Source: Kiritimatiellia bacterium
GTDB taxonomy: Bacteria > Verrucomicrobiota > Kiritimatiellia > B70-G9
DNA length: 34,543 bases
Reading direction: 5' to 3'
Assembly: GCA_029934055.1 (NCBI GenBank)
Contig: JAOZMZ010000014.1
Location: 1-34,543 of the forward strand
Shown: piece after piece, positions 8,533-18,130 of the stretch
Layout of the letters: the number at the start of each line of letters is the position of its first letter
Numbering within the stretch: position 1 is the stretch's first letter
The notes under the pieces: model-generated
Told to the model about the DNA's origin: nothing
Databases searched by the model: none
What the model saw: only the letters and a program-made list of their open reading frames with translations
Translations under genes and position numbers: made by a program

Positions 8533-9690
8533 TGACTTGTCCTGCGACTCGCTCTGCTGGCTTTCGCCCGCGCCTCCCTGCACCAGACCGACCAGTTCCT
8601 TGAACTCACTGCTCTCACGCACGCGGTCGAATTCCTCCGAACGAATCCACGAACGCACGAACCGCGTTCCGAACTTGCGCGCCGCCCGCCCGAGGACGTC
8701 CGCCGTCCCAGCCGCGTCGCCCTCGCGGGCGTGACAGGCCGCCAGGTTGAAGTACGTCAGGGGATCACCCTGCTCCATCCGCAAAAGCTCCGAAAATATC
8801 TTCTCGGCGCGGTCGTATTCGCCGAGCCGGCTGTACGCCTCCGCCAGCCGGTTCCGGGCTGCGGCGTTGTCACGGTCCAGATTGACCAGCTTCCGCAGAT
8901 GCGGTATGGCCCAGCCGGGCTTGTCCATCATCATGAATGCCGCCGCCGCGATATCATGGCCGCGGAGCGAATACGGATCACTCTCCAGGATCCACTTCGC
9001 CGCCGCAAGCGCCGCCGCACTCTTCCGCCGCGCCAGAAGCGCTTCGGCCAGCCTCTCGCGGGCCTCCATATTGTCCGGATCGGCTTGCAAGACCTCGAAA
9101 ACCATTTCCTCGGCCTTGCGATAACGTTTCTGGCCCATGTAAACGCGCGCCAGCAACTCCTTGATGTCCAAATTGGCGCCGTCCGCCCGCATCGCCGCTT
9201 CCAAGCGGTCCGCCGCATCCTCGAGCCGACCCTCCTCCAACAGTCCCGTGGCTACTTCAACAACCTTGGAGGCCTCCTTCCATTTGCGGACGGCATCCTC
9301 CACCAGCTCCTGCTCGCGGGGCGGTTCTTCATCCGGAGGCGGGGAAACCTGCTTCTGCCGCAATTCAGCCTGCCGCCCCCCGCCGGCCGTGACATCCGCC
9401 GCGGCAGCCTCTTTCCTGTTCAACATTGTTATCCCAAGTACGGACGCATAGGCCATTCCCACCAGAACCAAACCGATCCAGAGCAGGTGCCCGGCCCCCA
9501 CGCCCGAGCTCTCACGCGGGGAGTGGTGACGGCTGTGATGAACCCGGTGCGAGACCTGCCGGCCGAGCGTACGCTCCGTACCGGAAGCAGCAGCCGACTT
9601 GTCCGGCGCAGTCCGACGACGACGCTTCCTCCGCACGAGGCGCGGCGGCGTGTCTTTCTTGTAAATATCGTGAGCGCGCTCTTCCGGCAC
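8512..9690 (-). CDS. TPR-repeat protein with single TM segment
   Basis: 392 aa; basic N-terminus, TM helix LLWIGLVLVGMAYASVLGITML, repeated TPR-like segments (DAADRLEAAMRADGANLDIKELLARVYMGQKRYRKAEEMVFEVLQADPDNMEARERLAEALLA...). Confidence 0.85.
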   Translation of the reverse strand: MPEERAHDIYKKDTPPRLVRRKRRRRTAPDKSAAASGTERTLGRQVSHRVHHSRHHSPRESSGVGAGHLLWIGLVLVGMAYASVLGITMLNRKEAAAADVTAGGGRQAELRQKQVSPPPDEEPPREQELVEDAVRKWKEASKVVEVATGLLEEGRLEDAADRLEAAMRADGANLDIKELLARVYMGQKRYRKAEEMVFEVLQADPDNMEARERLAEALLARRKSAAALAAAKWILESDPYSLRGHDIAAAAFMMMDKPGWAIPHLRKLVNLDRDNAAARNRLAEAYSRLGEYDRAEKIFSELLRMEQGDPLTYFNLAACHAREGDAAGTADVLGRAARKFGTRFVRSWIRSEEFDRVRESSEFKELVGLVQGGAGESQQSESQDKSSAADGG

Positions 9691-9777
9691 TTTCAGAACC
9701 CTTCCTCCCCCGGCAATCTACCGTTTCCCCCTGCACCCTGGACCGAACGCCGTCATCACCCACCCGGCTTCATCCGC

Positions 9778-10110
9778 CTAGCGCAACGTGGTCAGCCTGT
9801 CATCCACCTCCTGCACGCCGGGTGTGCCCATGACGATGCCCAGTACCCGGGTCCGAATGATATCGTCGGAAACCGTCCCTCGCAGGGTGACCACCCCCCC
9901 GCGGACTTCCACGCTGACGCGTGCGCGGTCCGCCATGCTGTCGTTTTCGAGGCGTGCAACGATCTCGGAGCGCAGGGCCTCATCCCCGGAAAGCCCCGCC
10001 GGGGAAGTGTTCCCATACTCAACAGGAGCATAGCTCAAGCATCCTCCCGCACCCAGGGTCAAAACCGCCCCCATGATCAACACGCCTGCCGCTGCCGTCA
10101 CTCTGTTCAT
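9778..10110 (-). CDS. BON-domain lipoprotein
   Basis: MNRVTAAAGVLIMGAVLTLGAGGCLS lipobox; BON-like DEALRSEIVARLENDSMADRARVSVEVRGGVVTLRGTVSDDIIRTRVLGIVMGTPGVQEVDDRLTT; internal ATG at 10110 preferred over the ORF-track start 10155. Confidence 0.85.
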   Translation of the reverse strand: MNRVTAAAGVLIMGAVLTLGAGGCLSYAPVEYGNTSPAGLSGDEALRSEIVARLENDSMADRARVSVEVRGGVVTLRGTVSDDIIRTRVLGIVMGTPGVQEVDDRLTTLR

Positions 10111-10179
10111 TTCGCCCTTCCCATTCGTCTCGCAACCGTCGTTCACCGCCGACATACTAGCCGATCAACGATTGCCAGG

Positions 10180-10425
10180 TCAATCTTCGCCGTCCTTCGA
10201 TCCTCCGCCGCTTCCCGTGCCGCCCGCATCCTTCCCGGGCGCGTCACCGTGTTCCGACGAAGCGCCCTCCGCGCGCCCTTTCTTGAATTCAGCGATACTG
10301 CGGCCGAGAGACCTGGCCAGTTCCGGCAGGCGCCTGGCGCCGAACAGCAGCAGCACGATCGCCAGGATTATCAGCAATTCCCCGATCCCCGGCCTGCCGC
10401 CCGCAATCCATCCTGGACTTATCAT
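10180..10425 (-). CDS. tatA: TatA/TatE-type Sec-independent translocase subunit
   Basis: MISPGWIAGGRPGIGELLIILAIVLLLFGARRLPELARSLGRSIAEFKKG: TM helix, FGxxxLPE hinge, amphipathic helix; starts by ATGA overlap with the upstream stop. Confidence 0.88.
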   Translation of the reverse strand: MISPGWIAGGRPGIGELLIILAIVLLLFGARRLPELARSLGRSIAEFKKGRAEGASSEHGDAPGKDAGGTGSGGGSKDGED

Positions 10426-10793
10426 TGCTTCTCTCCTTCCCCCGTATCCGCAACCCGCCGCACGAGATCCCCTTTCCTCGGATCTCCACCCAATATCTCC
10501 GCGGTGACAAGCGCCCCCGCCCGCCGCTCGCCGATCCGCAACTCGGCCACTTCCTCCATCCCGCGATATACTTTGACCTGCGTCCCCGGACTTGGCAAGA
10601 GCACACATTCGAGAACAACGTAGCCGCAGTCCCTATTCACGCTCATCACGCTGCCGATCGGAATGTGCTTCAACTCCTCGACAAACCTGCGCCCGGGCTG
10701 CGCCGGCGGCCGCCGCGCCGATACACACCCCCCCGCCACCAGGCTCACGGCCAACAGGCCGATGCCGGCTGCCGTCCTGACCGCAGGAATCAT
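10422..10793 (-). CDS. small lipoprotein, hypothetical
   Basis: MIPAVRTAAGIGLLAVSLVAGGCVSARRP lipobox; ATGA-type overlaps with both neighbours support translation. Confidence 0.75.
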   Translation of the reverse strand: MIPAVRTAAGIGLLAVSLVAGGCVSARRPPAQPGRRFVEELKHIPIGSVMSVNRDCGYVVLECVLLPSPGTQVKVYRGMEEVAELRIGERRAGALVTAEILGGDPRKGDLVRRVADTGEGEKQ

Positions 10794-11437
10794 GTTTCCT
10801 CTCCACCTCCCCGCGGCAACAGGTCTTCGAGAGGACACCCCTCGCAGACCGGTCGCCGGCGGCAATGTTCCTTGCCGAGCCGCACCAGCAATGCATGATA
10901 CTCATTGTAGAGCTGTACGTCCCTCGGTATTTCCGCGACGATCCTCTCGGCGACCCGGCGGTAGTCCGCACCCTGCTCCACCCATCCGTGACGGGCCATG
11001 ACCCGCCGCGTGTAGGCATCAACCACGAAAACCGGCCGCCGGCCCGCATACAAAAGGATGCTGTCGGCGGTCTCTTCTCCGATTCCATTCACCCCTAAGA
11101 GAACGCGGCGCAATTCCGCCGTATCTTCGGCGAACATCTTGCGCAGACTTCCATCGTACCGTTTCCAGACCATCTCCACGAAAGACTTCAGGCGCCGCGC
11201 CTTGAGGTTGTAGTAACCGGCCGGACGAATCAGCCCCGCCAGACGCCGCGACGGCATCCGCCGTAACACCTCCAGATCCAGGGCTCCCGCCTCATGCAGG
11301 GCGGCTATCGCCCTCTCGACGTTGCGCCACGCGGTGTTCTGCGTGAGAATCGCCCCCACGATCACCTCCAGCCGGGTCCGTCCCGGCCACCAGTGCTGCG
11401 GACCCCAGCGCCGGTACATGCGTTCGTACACATCCAT
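10790..11437 (-). CDS. endonuclease III-related HhH-GPD protein (COG2231-like)
   Basis: GAILTQNTAWRNVERAI, VNGIGEETADSILLYAGRRPVFVVDAYTRRVMARHG (helix-hairpin-helix + catalytic Asp), CRRRPVCEGCPL Fe-S-like Cys; start taken at MMDVYERMYRRWGPQHWWPG (approximate), ORF extends to 11587. Confidence 0.88.
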   Translation of the reverse strand: MDVYERMYRRWGPQHWWPGRTRLEVIVGAILTQNTAWRNVERAIAALHEAGALDLEVLRRMPSRRLAGLIRPAGYYNLKARRLKSFVEMVWKRYDGSLRKMFAEDTAELRRVLLGVNGIGEETADSILLYAGRRPVFVVDAYTRRVMARHGWVEQGADYRRVAERIVAEIPRDVQLYNEYHALLVRLGKEHCRRRPVCEGCPLEDLLPRGGGEET

Positions 11438-11598
11438 CATCAGCGTATTCCCGCTGCCGGACTTTCCTGTTTTTCCGCGCCGTCTCATGATCCCGAACAA
11501 TGCCTCACAACCCCGCCGCCCACTTTTGCATTCGACTCCGCCGCATGAAGCGATTATTTTCTCACTCCAAACAGCTATCAACGACAAGGATAATCATC

Positions 11599-12984
11599 AT
11601 GCGACTTCACTTTCTCGGCGGCGTGGACACGGTCACCGGCTCACAACTGCTGATCGAGCATGACGGGCGCAGCATCCTGCGCGACTGCGGACTCTTCCAG
11701 GGCCGCCGCCGGCAGGCGGAGGAACTAAACCGCAACTTTCTCTTCGGTCCGACCACCATAACAACCTGTGTCCTTTCCCATGCCCATATCGATCACTGCG
11801 GGAACCTGCCCTCCCTCGCCCGCAGCGGATATCAGGGTCCTATCCATGCCACCGCCGCCACGCGGGAATTGTGCACGATCATGCTCCACGACGCCGCCCA
11901 TATCCAGGAACAGGACGCCGCCTACCTCAACCAGAAGACCTCCCGCCGCGGCCAGCCCCCGGTCGAGCCCCTCTACACCGTCGCTGACGCCAAGGCCGCG
12001 GTGGCCCTCTTCCAGGGATGGCGCTACGGCGAAACCATCGAACCCGTCCCGGGAATCGAGCTCACCTTTCGCGAGGCCGGCCATATTCTCGGCGCCGCCC
12101 TGACAGAGTTCGCCCTGCCGCAGGGCAATTCCCGACTCCGCCTCGGTGTGGCCGTCGACCTCGGCCGCAAGGGTCTGCCTCTTATCCGCGATCCGGAAAT
12201 CCTCGGCGGCGTGGACGTTCTCGTCATGGAAAGCACCTACGGCGACCGCCTCCATGATCCCGTGGCCGACGCCCAGGAAGAACTGCGCGCCGTCGTGGAC
12301 CGCACGTGGCGGCGTGGTGGAAAAATCCTGATACCGTCCTTCGCCCTCGAGCGCGCCCAGGAAATTCTCTATCACCTCAACGCCCTCGTAACCGCCGGCC
12401 GCCTGCCGGAAATCCCGGTCTTCGTGGACAGCCCCATGGCAACCGCCGTCACCCGCGTCTTCGAAAAGTGCAGTACCTATCTGGACGAAGACTACCGCAA
12501 ACTTCACGAGCAGGCCGGCCGCGTGATGAGCCCCTCCTGGGTGCACTTCACCTCCTCGGTCGAGGAGTCCAAGGCCGTCACCGCATCGAAGGATCCCTGC
12601 ATCGTCATCTCGGCCTCGGGAATGTGCGAACACGGCCGCATCCTCCACCACCTGAAGCACGCCGTGGAAGATGAACGCAACTCCATCGTGATCGTCGGTT
12701 TCCAGGCCCACAACACACTCGGCCGCCGCATCGTCGAACGCCAGCCCGAAATCCGCATCTTCGGCGACACCTTCCGCCTGAAGGCTGAAGTCACCGTGCT
12801 CAACGCCTTCAGCGCCCACGCCGACCGTGACGAACTCATCGCCTATGCCAAGGCCGTCCAGCCCCGCAAAATCTTCCTGGTCCATGGTGAAGAAACCCAA
12901 CGGCAGGCCCTGGCCGAACACTTGCGCGCCGCCCAGAAAGCTCCCGTTTTTACGCCGGCCCGCGGCGATATCGTCGAGCTGTGA
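11599..12984 (+). CDS. MBL-fold RNA-processing exonuclease-type hydrolase (beta-CASP, CPSF-like)
   Basis: MRLHFLGGVDTVTGSQLL, LSHAHIDHCGNLP, MESTYGDR, IPSFALERAQEILY, VDSPMATAVTRVF, ISASGMCEHGRILHHLKH, FSAHADRDEL; internal ATG 11599 preferred. Confidence 0.95.
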   Translation: MRLHFLGGVDTVTGSQLLIEHDGRSILRDCGLFQGRRRQAEELNRNFLFGPTTITTCVLSHAHIDHCGNLPSLARSGYQGPIHATAATRELCTIMLHDAAHIQEQDAAYLNQKTSRRGQPPVEPLYTVADAKAAVALFQGWRYGETIEPVPGIELTFREAGHILGAALTEFALPQGNSRLRLGVAVDLGRKGLPLIRDPEILGGVDVLVMESTYGDRLHDPVADAQEELRAVVDRTWRRGGKILIPSFALERAQEILYHLNALVTAGRLPEIPVFVDSPMATAVTRVFEKCSTYLDEDYRKLHEQAGRVMSPSWVHFTSSVEESKAVTASKDPCIVISASGMCEHGRILHHLKHAVEDERNSIVIVGFQAHNTLGRRIVERQPEIRIFGDTFRLKAEVTVLNAFSAHADRDELIAYAKAVQPRKIFLVHGEETQRQALAEHLRAAQKAPVFTPARGDIVEL

Positions 12985-13910
12985 CTGCGCCCGTCCAGGA
13001 GAATCCCGAACTCCGCTGCGGCATGGTGGCCGTGGTCGGCCGCGCCAACGTCGGCAAGTCCACCCTGGTCAATCGAATCCTCGGAGAAAAGATATCCATC
13101 GTCACCCCCGTGGCCCAGACCACCCGTAACCTCGTCCGCGGCATGCTTACCGAGCCGCGCGGCCAAATCGTCTTCCTCGACACCCCCGGTCTGCATCAGG
13201 CCCGTTCCCCCCTCGGCCAGCTCCTCAACAAAGTCGCGCGCAGTTCCATCAAGGGAGTGGACCTGATCATGCCCGTCTTCGACATCTCCGTGCCGCCCCG
13301 TATCGAAGACGAAGGATGGATGCGGCGCCTCATGCGCGAGGAGACCGCCGCCCTGCCAGTACTCAACAAGTGCGACCGCCCAACATCTCACGCCGACGAC
13401 TACCGCACCCTCTGGGAACGGATCGCCCGCGAAAAGAAGGCCGCACCCGTCGTACACGCCTGGCGGAGCGTCTCCGCCCTTACCGGTAAGGGCGTGGATG
13501 ATCTCGTAGATCATCTTTTCGACCTGATGCCCGTCGGCCCGCTGCTTTTTCCCGAGGATGTCCTCACGGACTTTCCACGGAAACTCTTCATCGCCGATAT
13601 CATCCGCGAAAAACTCTTCGCGCGTCTCCGCGAAGAACTGCCCCACGCCGTCGCCGTCTGGATCGACGACCTCAAGGAAGACGACCTATCTCTGGTGGTT
13701 GAGGCCGTCATATATGTGGACAAACCCTCACAGAAAGGAATCGTCATCGGCGAAAAAGGACGCCTTCTGCGCGCCGTTCGCCGGGCGGCCGAAGCCGAAC
13801 TGGCGGTCGTATTCGAAAAAAAAGTGCGCCTGTCGCTGTGGGTCAAGGTCTCCCGCAACTGGAAAAAGAATTACTGGATGCTCAAGAAGCTGGGATACCA
13901 GCCCACCTGA
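12981..13910 (+). CDS. era: GTPase Era
   Basis: GRANVGKSTLVNRILGEKISIVTPVAQTTR, FLDTPGLHQA, LNKCDR, and a KH-domain C-terminus (IYVDKPSQKGIVIGEKGRLLRAVRRAAE...LWVKVSRNWKKN); GTGA overlap with the preceding stop. Confidence 0.96.
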   Translation: MTAPVQENPELRCGMVAVVGRANVGKSTLVNRILGEKISIVTPVAQTTRNLVRGMLTEPRGQIVFLDTPGLHQARSPLGQLLNKVARSSIKGVDLIMPVFDISVPPRIEDEGWMRRLMREETAALPVLNKCDRPTSHADDYRTLWERIAREKKAAPVVHAWRSVSALTGKGVDDLVDHLFDLMPVGPLLFPEDVLTDFPRKLFIADIIREKLFARLREELPHAVAVWIDDLKEDDLSLVVEAVIYVDKPSQKGIVIGEKGRLLRAVRRAAEAELAVVFEKKVRLSLWVKVSRNWKKNYWMLKKLGYQPT

Positions 13911-14149
13911 AGACCGGTACCCGCTCCGCCACATTCCCTTGCTTATTACCCATGCGGTGATTAACTTCAACCGTTCATAATCCGAAGATGACAAGTAAAC
14001 GGGTGTCGGCATGTGGAAAAATCCGCCGCGAGAGATTGTTTACGGCAACGGGCCGCGTTGGGATCCCCTGTAAGGATACCGCTGCTTGTCCGGGGCCCCG
14101 CGCACGCCGCTGTCCACTACGCCGCCGACCGTAAGGAAAGGACGTGATC

Positions 14150-15202
14150 ATGAGCGCTGATATCGGCAAAATATCACCGGAGGTCTTCGATTCACTCATC
14201 CTGCCGCGACTGGGCGCCCACCGCCCGGAAGTCGCTGTGGGCCCCCAACACGGCGTAGACGTCGGCATCATCGAAATCGGCCCCTATGCCCTCGCCCTCA
14301 CCTCTGATCCGGTCTTCGTCGTCCCCGCCTATGGATTCGAACGCTCGGCCTGGTTCGCCATTCATATCCTCGCCAGCGATGCGGTCACCTCGGGACTGGC
14401 ACCCGCTTTCCTGTCCATCGATCTCAACCTGCCGATGGAAATGTCCGCCGCGGAATTGGAAACCATGTGGCAGGTCATTCATCAGGAATGTGAAAAAATG
14501 AACACCGCCATAGTCTGCGGCCACACCGGGCGCTACGAAAACTGTTCCTATCCGATGATCGGCGGAGCCACGTTCATCGCCATGGGATCCCGCGAGGGAT
14601 ACTGCACTCCCCGCTTCTGCCGGCCGGGTGACCGCATCATCATCACCAAGGGGCCCGCCATAGAGGCCACCGGCATCTTCGCGGCAATGTTTCCGAAGTA
14701 TATCGAGCAAGAATTGGGCGGCGACCTCCGGCGGGAAGCCGAGAAGTTGTTCTACCAGATGTCGGTGGTCGAAGACGCCCTCGCGGCCGCCGCCGTGGGT
14801 ACCCGTGATAAGGGCGTCAGCGCCATGCACGACGCCACGGAATGCGGCATTTGGGGCGGCCTTGTGGAAATCGCCCGCGCTTCGGGTCTCGGCCTGGTCG
14901 TCCACGAAGATGAAATCGTCGTCTCCCCCGCCGCCGAGGCGGTCTGTCGCCTCTTTTCCATCGACCCCTACAGCAGTATCAGCGAAGGCACTCTCATCGC
15001 CTGCGTGCGTCCCCACGCCGCCGATGAAATCGTCGCAAGACTGGCCGACGCCGAGATACCCGCGTCCGTCTGCGGAGAACTCCTGGAGGCCGGCCGCGGT
15101 GTTTCCGTCGTCCGGGAGGGACATGCCCGGGATCTCGTTCATCCCCGCGTCGATCCCTTCTGGGAGGCCTTCTACCGCTCCATCGAAAAAGGGCTCTCGT
15201 GA
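14150..15202 (+). CDS. AIR synthase-related / HypE-like protein
   Basis: PurM/HypE-like architecture: SDPVFVVP, FAIHILASDAVTSGLAPAFLSIDLNLP, VCGHTGRYENCSYPMIGGATFIA, GDRIIITKGPAIEATGIFA, AMHDATECGIWGGLVEIA; AAGGAAAGG RBS upstream of ATG 14150. Confidence 0.85.
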   Translation: MSADIGKISPEVFDSLILPRLGAHRPEVAVGPQHGVDVGIIEIGPYALALTSDPVFVVPAYGFERSAWFAIHILASDAVTSGLAPAFLSIDLNLPMEMSAAELETMWQVIHQECEKMNTAIVCGHTGRYENCSYPMIGGATFIAMGSREGYCTPRFCRPGDRIIITKGPAIEATGIFAAMFPKYIEQELGGDLRREAEKLFYQMSVVEDALAAAAVGTRDKGVSAMHDATECGIWGGLVEIARASGLGLVVHEDEIVVSPAAEAVCRLFSIDPYSSISEGTLIACVRPHAADEIVARLADAEIPASVCGELLEAGRGVSVVREGHARDLVHPRVDPFWEAFYRSIEKGLS

Positions 15203-16977
15203 ACCTTTTCTCTCCCAGCCGGCACCGCGTCATCCGCCTCGGCGTGGCCTTGCTCCTGCTCGGGGCGGCGAGCCTGCCTTACCTGACGAGTCTCGGGGGT
15301 CCGTTCCTCTACGACGACTACGGGCAAATCGTCGAAAACAATTTTCTGGCAAATCCCGCCAATGCCCGCGCGGTGCTCTCCCTGAAGACGCTGGCCGACG
15401 GCTCCGTCATCAACGGCCGGCGCCCTCTCACGCTCCTTTCCTTCTTCCTGGACCGCGCCCTCTGGGGCGCCGACCCCGCCGGATGGCATCTCACTAACCT
15501 CATCTTGCATGTCCTTGCAACCCTTGCCCTTTACCGTTTCTTCCGGACCGTATCCCGCCGCTCCGGACTGCCGCACCGCCAACGCCGCATCATCCCGCTG
15601 GTTGCGGCCGTGCTCTTCGCTCTTCATCCGGCCAACACCGAAACCGTCCACCTGCCCGCCTTCCGCGCCGACATTCTCGCCACACTCTGCACCGTCCTAT
15701 ATCTGCTCGCCGGCACCGCCGTCGCCCGCAGAACCCGGCCGCTGACGGCGGGCCTGCTCACCACTTCGGCGCTCGGCGGCGTCGTCGCCTCGAAAGAATC
15801 CGGTCTGGCGGCCCCCCTCATCCTGCTGGCCGCCTGGTGGCTCCTGCCCAGATTGCGGCCGGGACGGACCCATATGATCATGATCGCGGCGCTCTCGCTC
15901 CTCCTCAGTGTCGCTTTCTCCGTCGCCTGCCTGCTTCCACAGCATTCCGGCATCCGTCCCTCCTTCCAAGCCGTCGGGACCGCCTGGAATGGATATTCCC
16001 TCCGCTTTCCCTCCAATCTCCTGACGGCACCCTGGTTGTTCGTGCGCATGCTCTCTCTACTGCTCTGGCCGTTTCCCCTCGCCGTCGACCACCCGGTCAT
16101 GCCCGTGACCTCCCCCATGGATCCGCGTTTCACCGCGGGACTCACCGCGCTGGGTCTTTGCGTACTGGCCCTACCCCTCCTTCGGCGGCGGTTGCCGACG
16201 GTCGCCTTCGCCGCGGCCTGGTTCCTCATCGCCTGGCTGCCGGTCGCAAATATCCTTCCCCTGCTCAACCCATTCGCCGAACGCTATGCTTACCCCGCCG
16301 CACCGGCATTCCTCCTCGCCTTGATCACCACGGCCTATTTGCCGTCTGTCTTCAATCCCCGGATGCTTCGCTTCTGTACCGCCGGCGTTGTCCTGCTGAT
16401 CCTTCTCGAGGCAGCCGCCGCGCTCACCCGCATGAGCGATTTCCGCGACAGTCTCACTCTCTGGCGGCGTACTCTCAGGGTGGAACCCCGCAGTGCCCGC
16501 GCCATGGTCTGGTTGGCACTCGAACACAAGCATCACGGCGATGCGGCCGCCGCCGAACGACTTTTCCGCGAAGCCCTCCGAACAAACCCCCGGGAGGTCA
16601 CCGCCCTGGTCAATCTTGCAATTCTCGCCGGGAACCGCGGCGATCTCCCGGAGGCGGAACGTCTTCTCCGCGAGGCCCTCAAGCTGCGCCCCGACCGCGC
16701 CGACATACACTGGAACCTCGCCGTGGCCCTCAACCTCCGCGGGCGCGTCTCCGCCGCTCAGGAAGAAATCCTGGCCGCGCTGCGCTTCGACCCCCGCTTC
16801 CTTCCCGCTCTGCGGGCCCGCGCCCTTTTCCTCGCCGCCCAGGGACAGTATTCACAGGCCCGTGCAATCGTCCGGCGCATTCAGCACATCAGCCCCGGCG
16901 ACACTTTTGCGGAGCAGTTCGCAGCGGCGGTCGCCGCGACAGGCACCAACGCCGTCTCCGTTCCCGTGAGCGAGTGA
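15199..16977 (+). CDS. polytopic membrane protein with C-terminal TPRs (TMTC-like)
   Basis: 592 aa; FLYDDYGQIVEN motif, NGRRPLTLLSFFLDRALWG, many TM helices, C-terminal TPR repeats (RNPREVTALVNLAILAGNRGDLPEAERLLREALKLRPDRADIHWNLAVALNLRG); GTGA overlap start. Confidence 0.9.
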   Translation: MNLFSPSRHRVIRLGVALLLLGAASLPYLTSLGGPFLYDDYGQIVENNFLANPANARAVLSLKTLADGSVINGRRPLTLLSFFLDRALWGADPAGWHLTNLILHVLATLALYRFFRTVSRRSGLPHRQRRIIPLVAAVLFALHPANTETVHLPAFRADILATLCTVLYLLAGTAVARRTRPLTAGLLTTSALGGVVASKESGLAAPLILLAAWWLLPRLRPGRTHMIMIAALSLLLSVAFSVACLLPQHSGIRPSFQAVGTAWNGYSLRFPSNLLTAPWLFVRMLSLLLWPFPLAVDHPVMPVTSPMDPRFTAGLTALGLCVLALPLLRRRLPTVAFAAAWFLIAWLPVANILPLLNPFAERYAYPAAPAFLLALITTAYLPSVFNPRMLRFCTAGVVLLILLEAAAALTRMSDFRDSLTLWRRTLRVEPRSARAMVWLALEHKHHGDAAAAERLFREALRTNPREVTALVNLAILAGNRGDLPEAERLLREALKLRPDRADIHWNLAVALNLRGRVSAAQEEILAALRFDPRFLPALRARALFLAAQGQYSQARAIVRRIQHISPGDTFAEQFAAAVAATGTNAVSVPVSE

Positions 16978-17011
16978 GCCCCCCAGCCGCGCCGTCCCCC
17001 ATCGGGCGCCT

Positions 17012-17632
17012 TCAATCCTCGCCAAGTTCCACGTTCCAGTAGGCCACATCCAGAAAATGCCGCCAGGAATGGTCGCCCATGCGTGCGAAAGTTATGTGCA
17101 GGAAGGGGCGCCAGTGCGGCTTGCGCGGCCGCTTGATCAGGCGCATACCGGCCTCCTCCGGCGTGCGGTTCCCCTTGCGGCGGTTGCATTCGAGACAACT
17201 GCATACCACGTTGGTCCAGGTCGTGCGTCCGCCGCGCTGGCGCGGCACGACGTGGTCAATATTGAGGTTGCGCCGGTCGAAACGCCGCCCGCAGTACTGG
17301 CAGGTGTTGTGATCGCGCTCGAAGATATTGTGACGCGTAAATTTCACTTCACGGTGGGGCAGCCGGTCGAAAAAGAGCAGCAATATGATCCTCGGAATCC
17401 TGATCTTGAGCGAAATCGTCCGCACTACATCCCCACCGTCATGGCCGCAGGAAAAATCGCACCACTCGTTGAGCGTGAACGTGCTGAAGTTGCCCCCGTC
17501 CTCGTAGACAACCTGCGCATGTCCCGTGTAGAGCAACGCCAGTGCGCGCTCGACACTGCAAATGTTCACCGCCTGCCAGAGACGGTTCAGGACGAGCACC
17601 CCGCCCGCCGAACTCTCGTTTTCCAAGGCCAT
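17012..17632 (-). CDS. HNH endonuclease family protein
   Basis: VLVLNRLWQAVNICSVERALALLYTGHAQVV and RDHNTCQYCGRRFDRRNLNIDHVVPRQRGGRTTWTNVVCSCLECNRRKGNRTPEEAGM (CxxC...HNH...CxxC). Confidence 0.93.
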   Translation of the reverse strand: MALENESSAGGVLVLNRLWQAVNICSVERALALLYTGHAQVVYEDGGNFSTFTLNEWCDFSCGHDGGDVVRTISLKIRIPRIILLLFFDRLPHREVKFTRHNIFERDHNTCQYCGRRFDRRNLNIDHVVPRQRGGRTTWTNVVCSCLECNRRKGNRTPEEAGMRLIKRPRKPHWRPFLHITFARMGDHSWRHFLDVAYWNVELGED

Positions 17633-17683
17633 GCCCGGATCCCTCTGCAACGGAAGCCGACTCTCGGCCCCTACCAATACCAC

Positions 17684-18115
17684 TCAGAGCGTGTATACTT
17701 TTTCAGCCGCCAGTGGCGTGATCCCGGCCTGCTTGAGAACCTCCAGTGCCGCCTGCACGTCGTCAAAGCGCAAGACCACCACCGCACGGTCGGATGATTT
17801 CTCCACGAATGCATACAGGTATTCGACGTTGACCTCCTGCTCCTGCAACGGCTCGAGGATTTCGGCCAGCCCGCCGGGACGGTCGGGAACTTCCACGGCG
17901 ACGACATCCGTCAGCGACACCGTCTGGCCGGCCCGCCGCAGGACTTCCACCGCCCGTTCGACGTCGTTGACGATCAGCCGCAAAATGCCGAAATCAGCGG
18001 TGTCGGCCAGGCTGAGCGCCCGGATGTTGACACCCGCATCACCCAGCAGGCGGGCCACCTCCGCCAACCGCCCGCTGCGATTCTCGAGGAAAACCGACAA
18101 CTGCTGTACTTTCAT
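17684..18115 (-). CDS. tandem ACT-domain regulatory protein
   Basis: [50 protein letters not shown] and [32 protein letters not shown]: two ACT repeats; adjacent to paaK. Confidence 0.93.
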   Translation of the reverse strand: MKVQQLSVFLENRSGRLAEVARLLGDAGVNIRALSLADTADFGILRLIVNDVERAVEVLRRAGQTVSLTDVVAVEVPDRPGGLAEILEPLQEQEVNVEYLYAFVEKSSDRAVVVLRFDDVQAALEVLKQAGITPLAAEKVYTL

Positions 18116-18130
18116 GATTCTGCTCCCCGT

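Noticed and set aside
13911-14143. Riboswitch in the gap before the AIR-synthase-like gene
   Set aside because: Looked for TPP, SAM, cobalamin, Moco and c-di-GMP consensus elements by eye and found none; needs Rfam to exclude properly.
17012-17632. HNH protein as a mobile or homing endonuclease
   Set aside because: Sequence type (VLNRLWQAVNICSVERALALLYTGHAQVV plus HNH) is a widespread chromosomal family, with no insertion signatures here.
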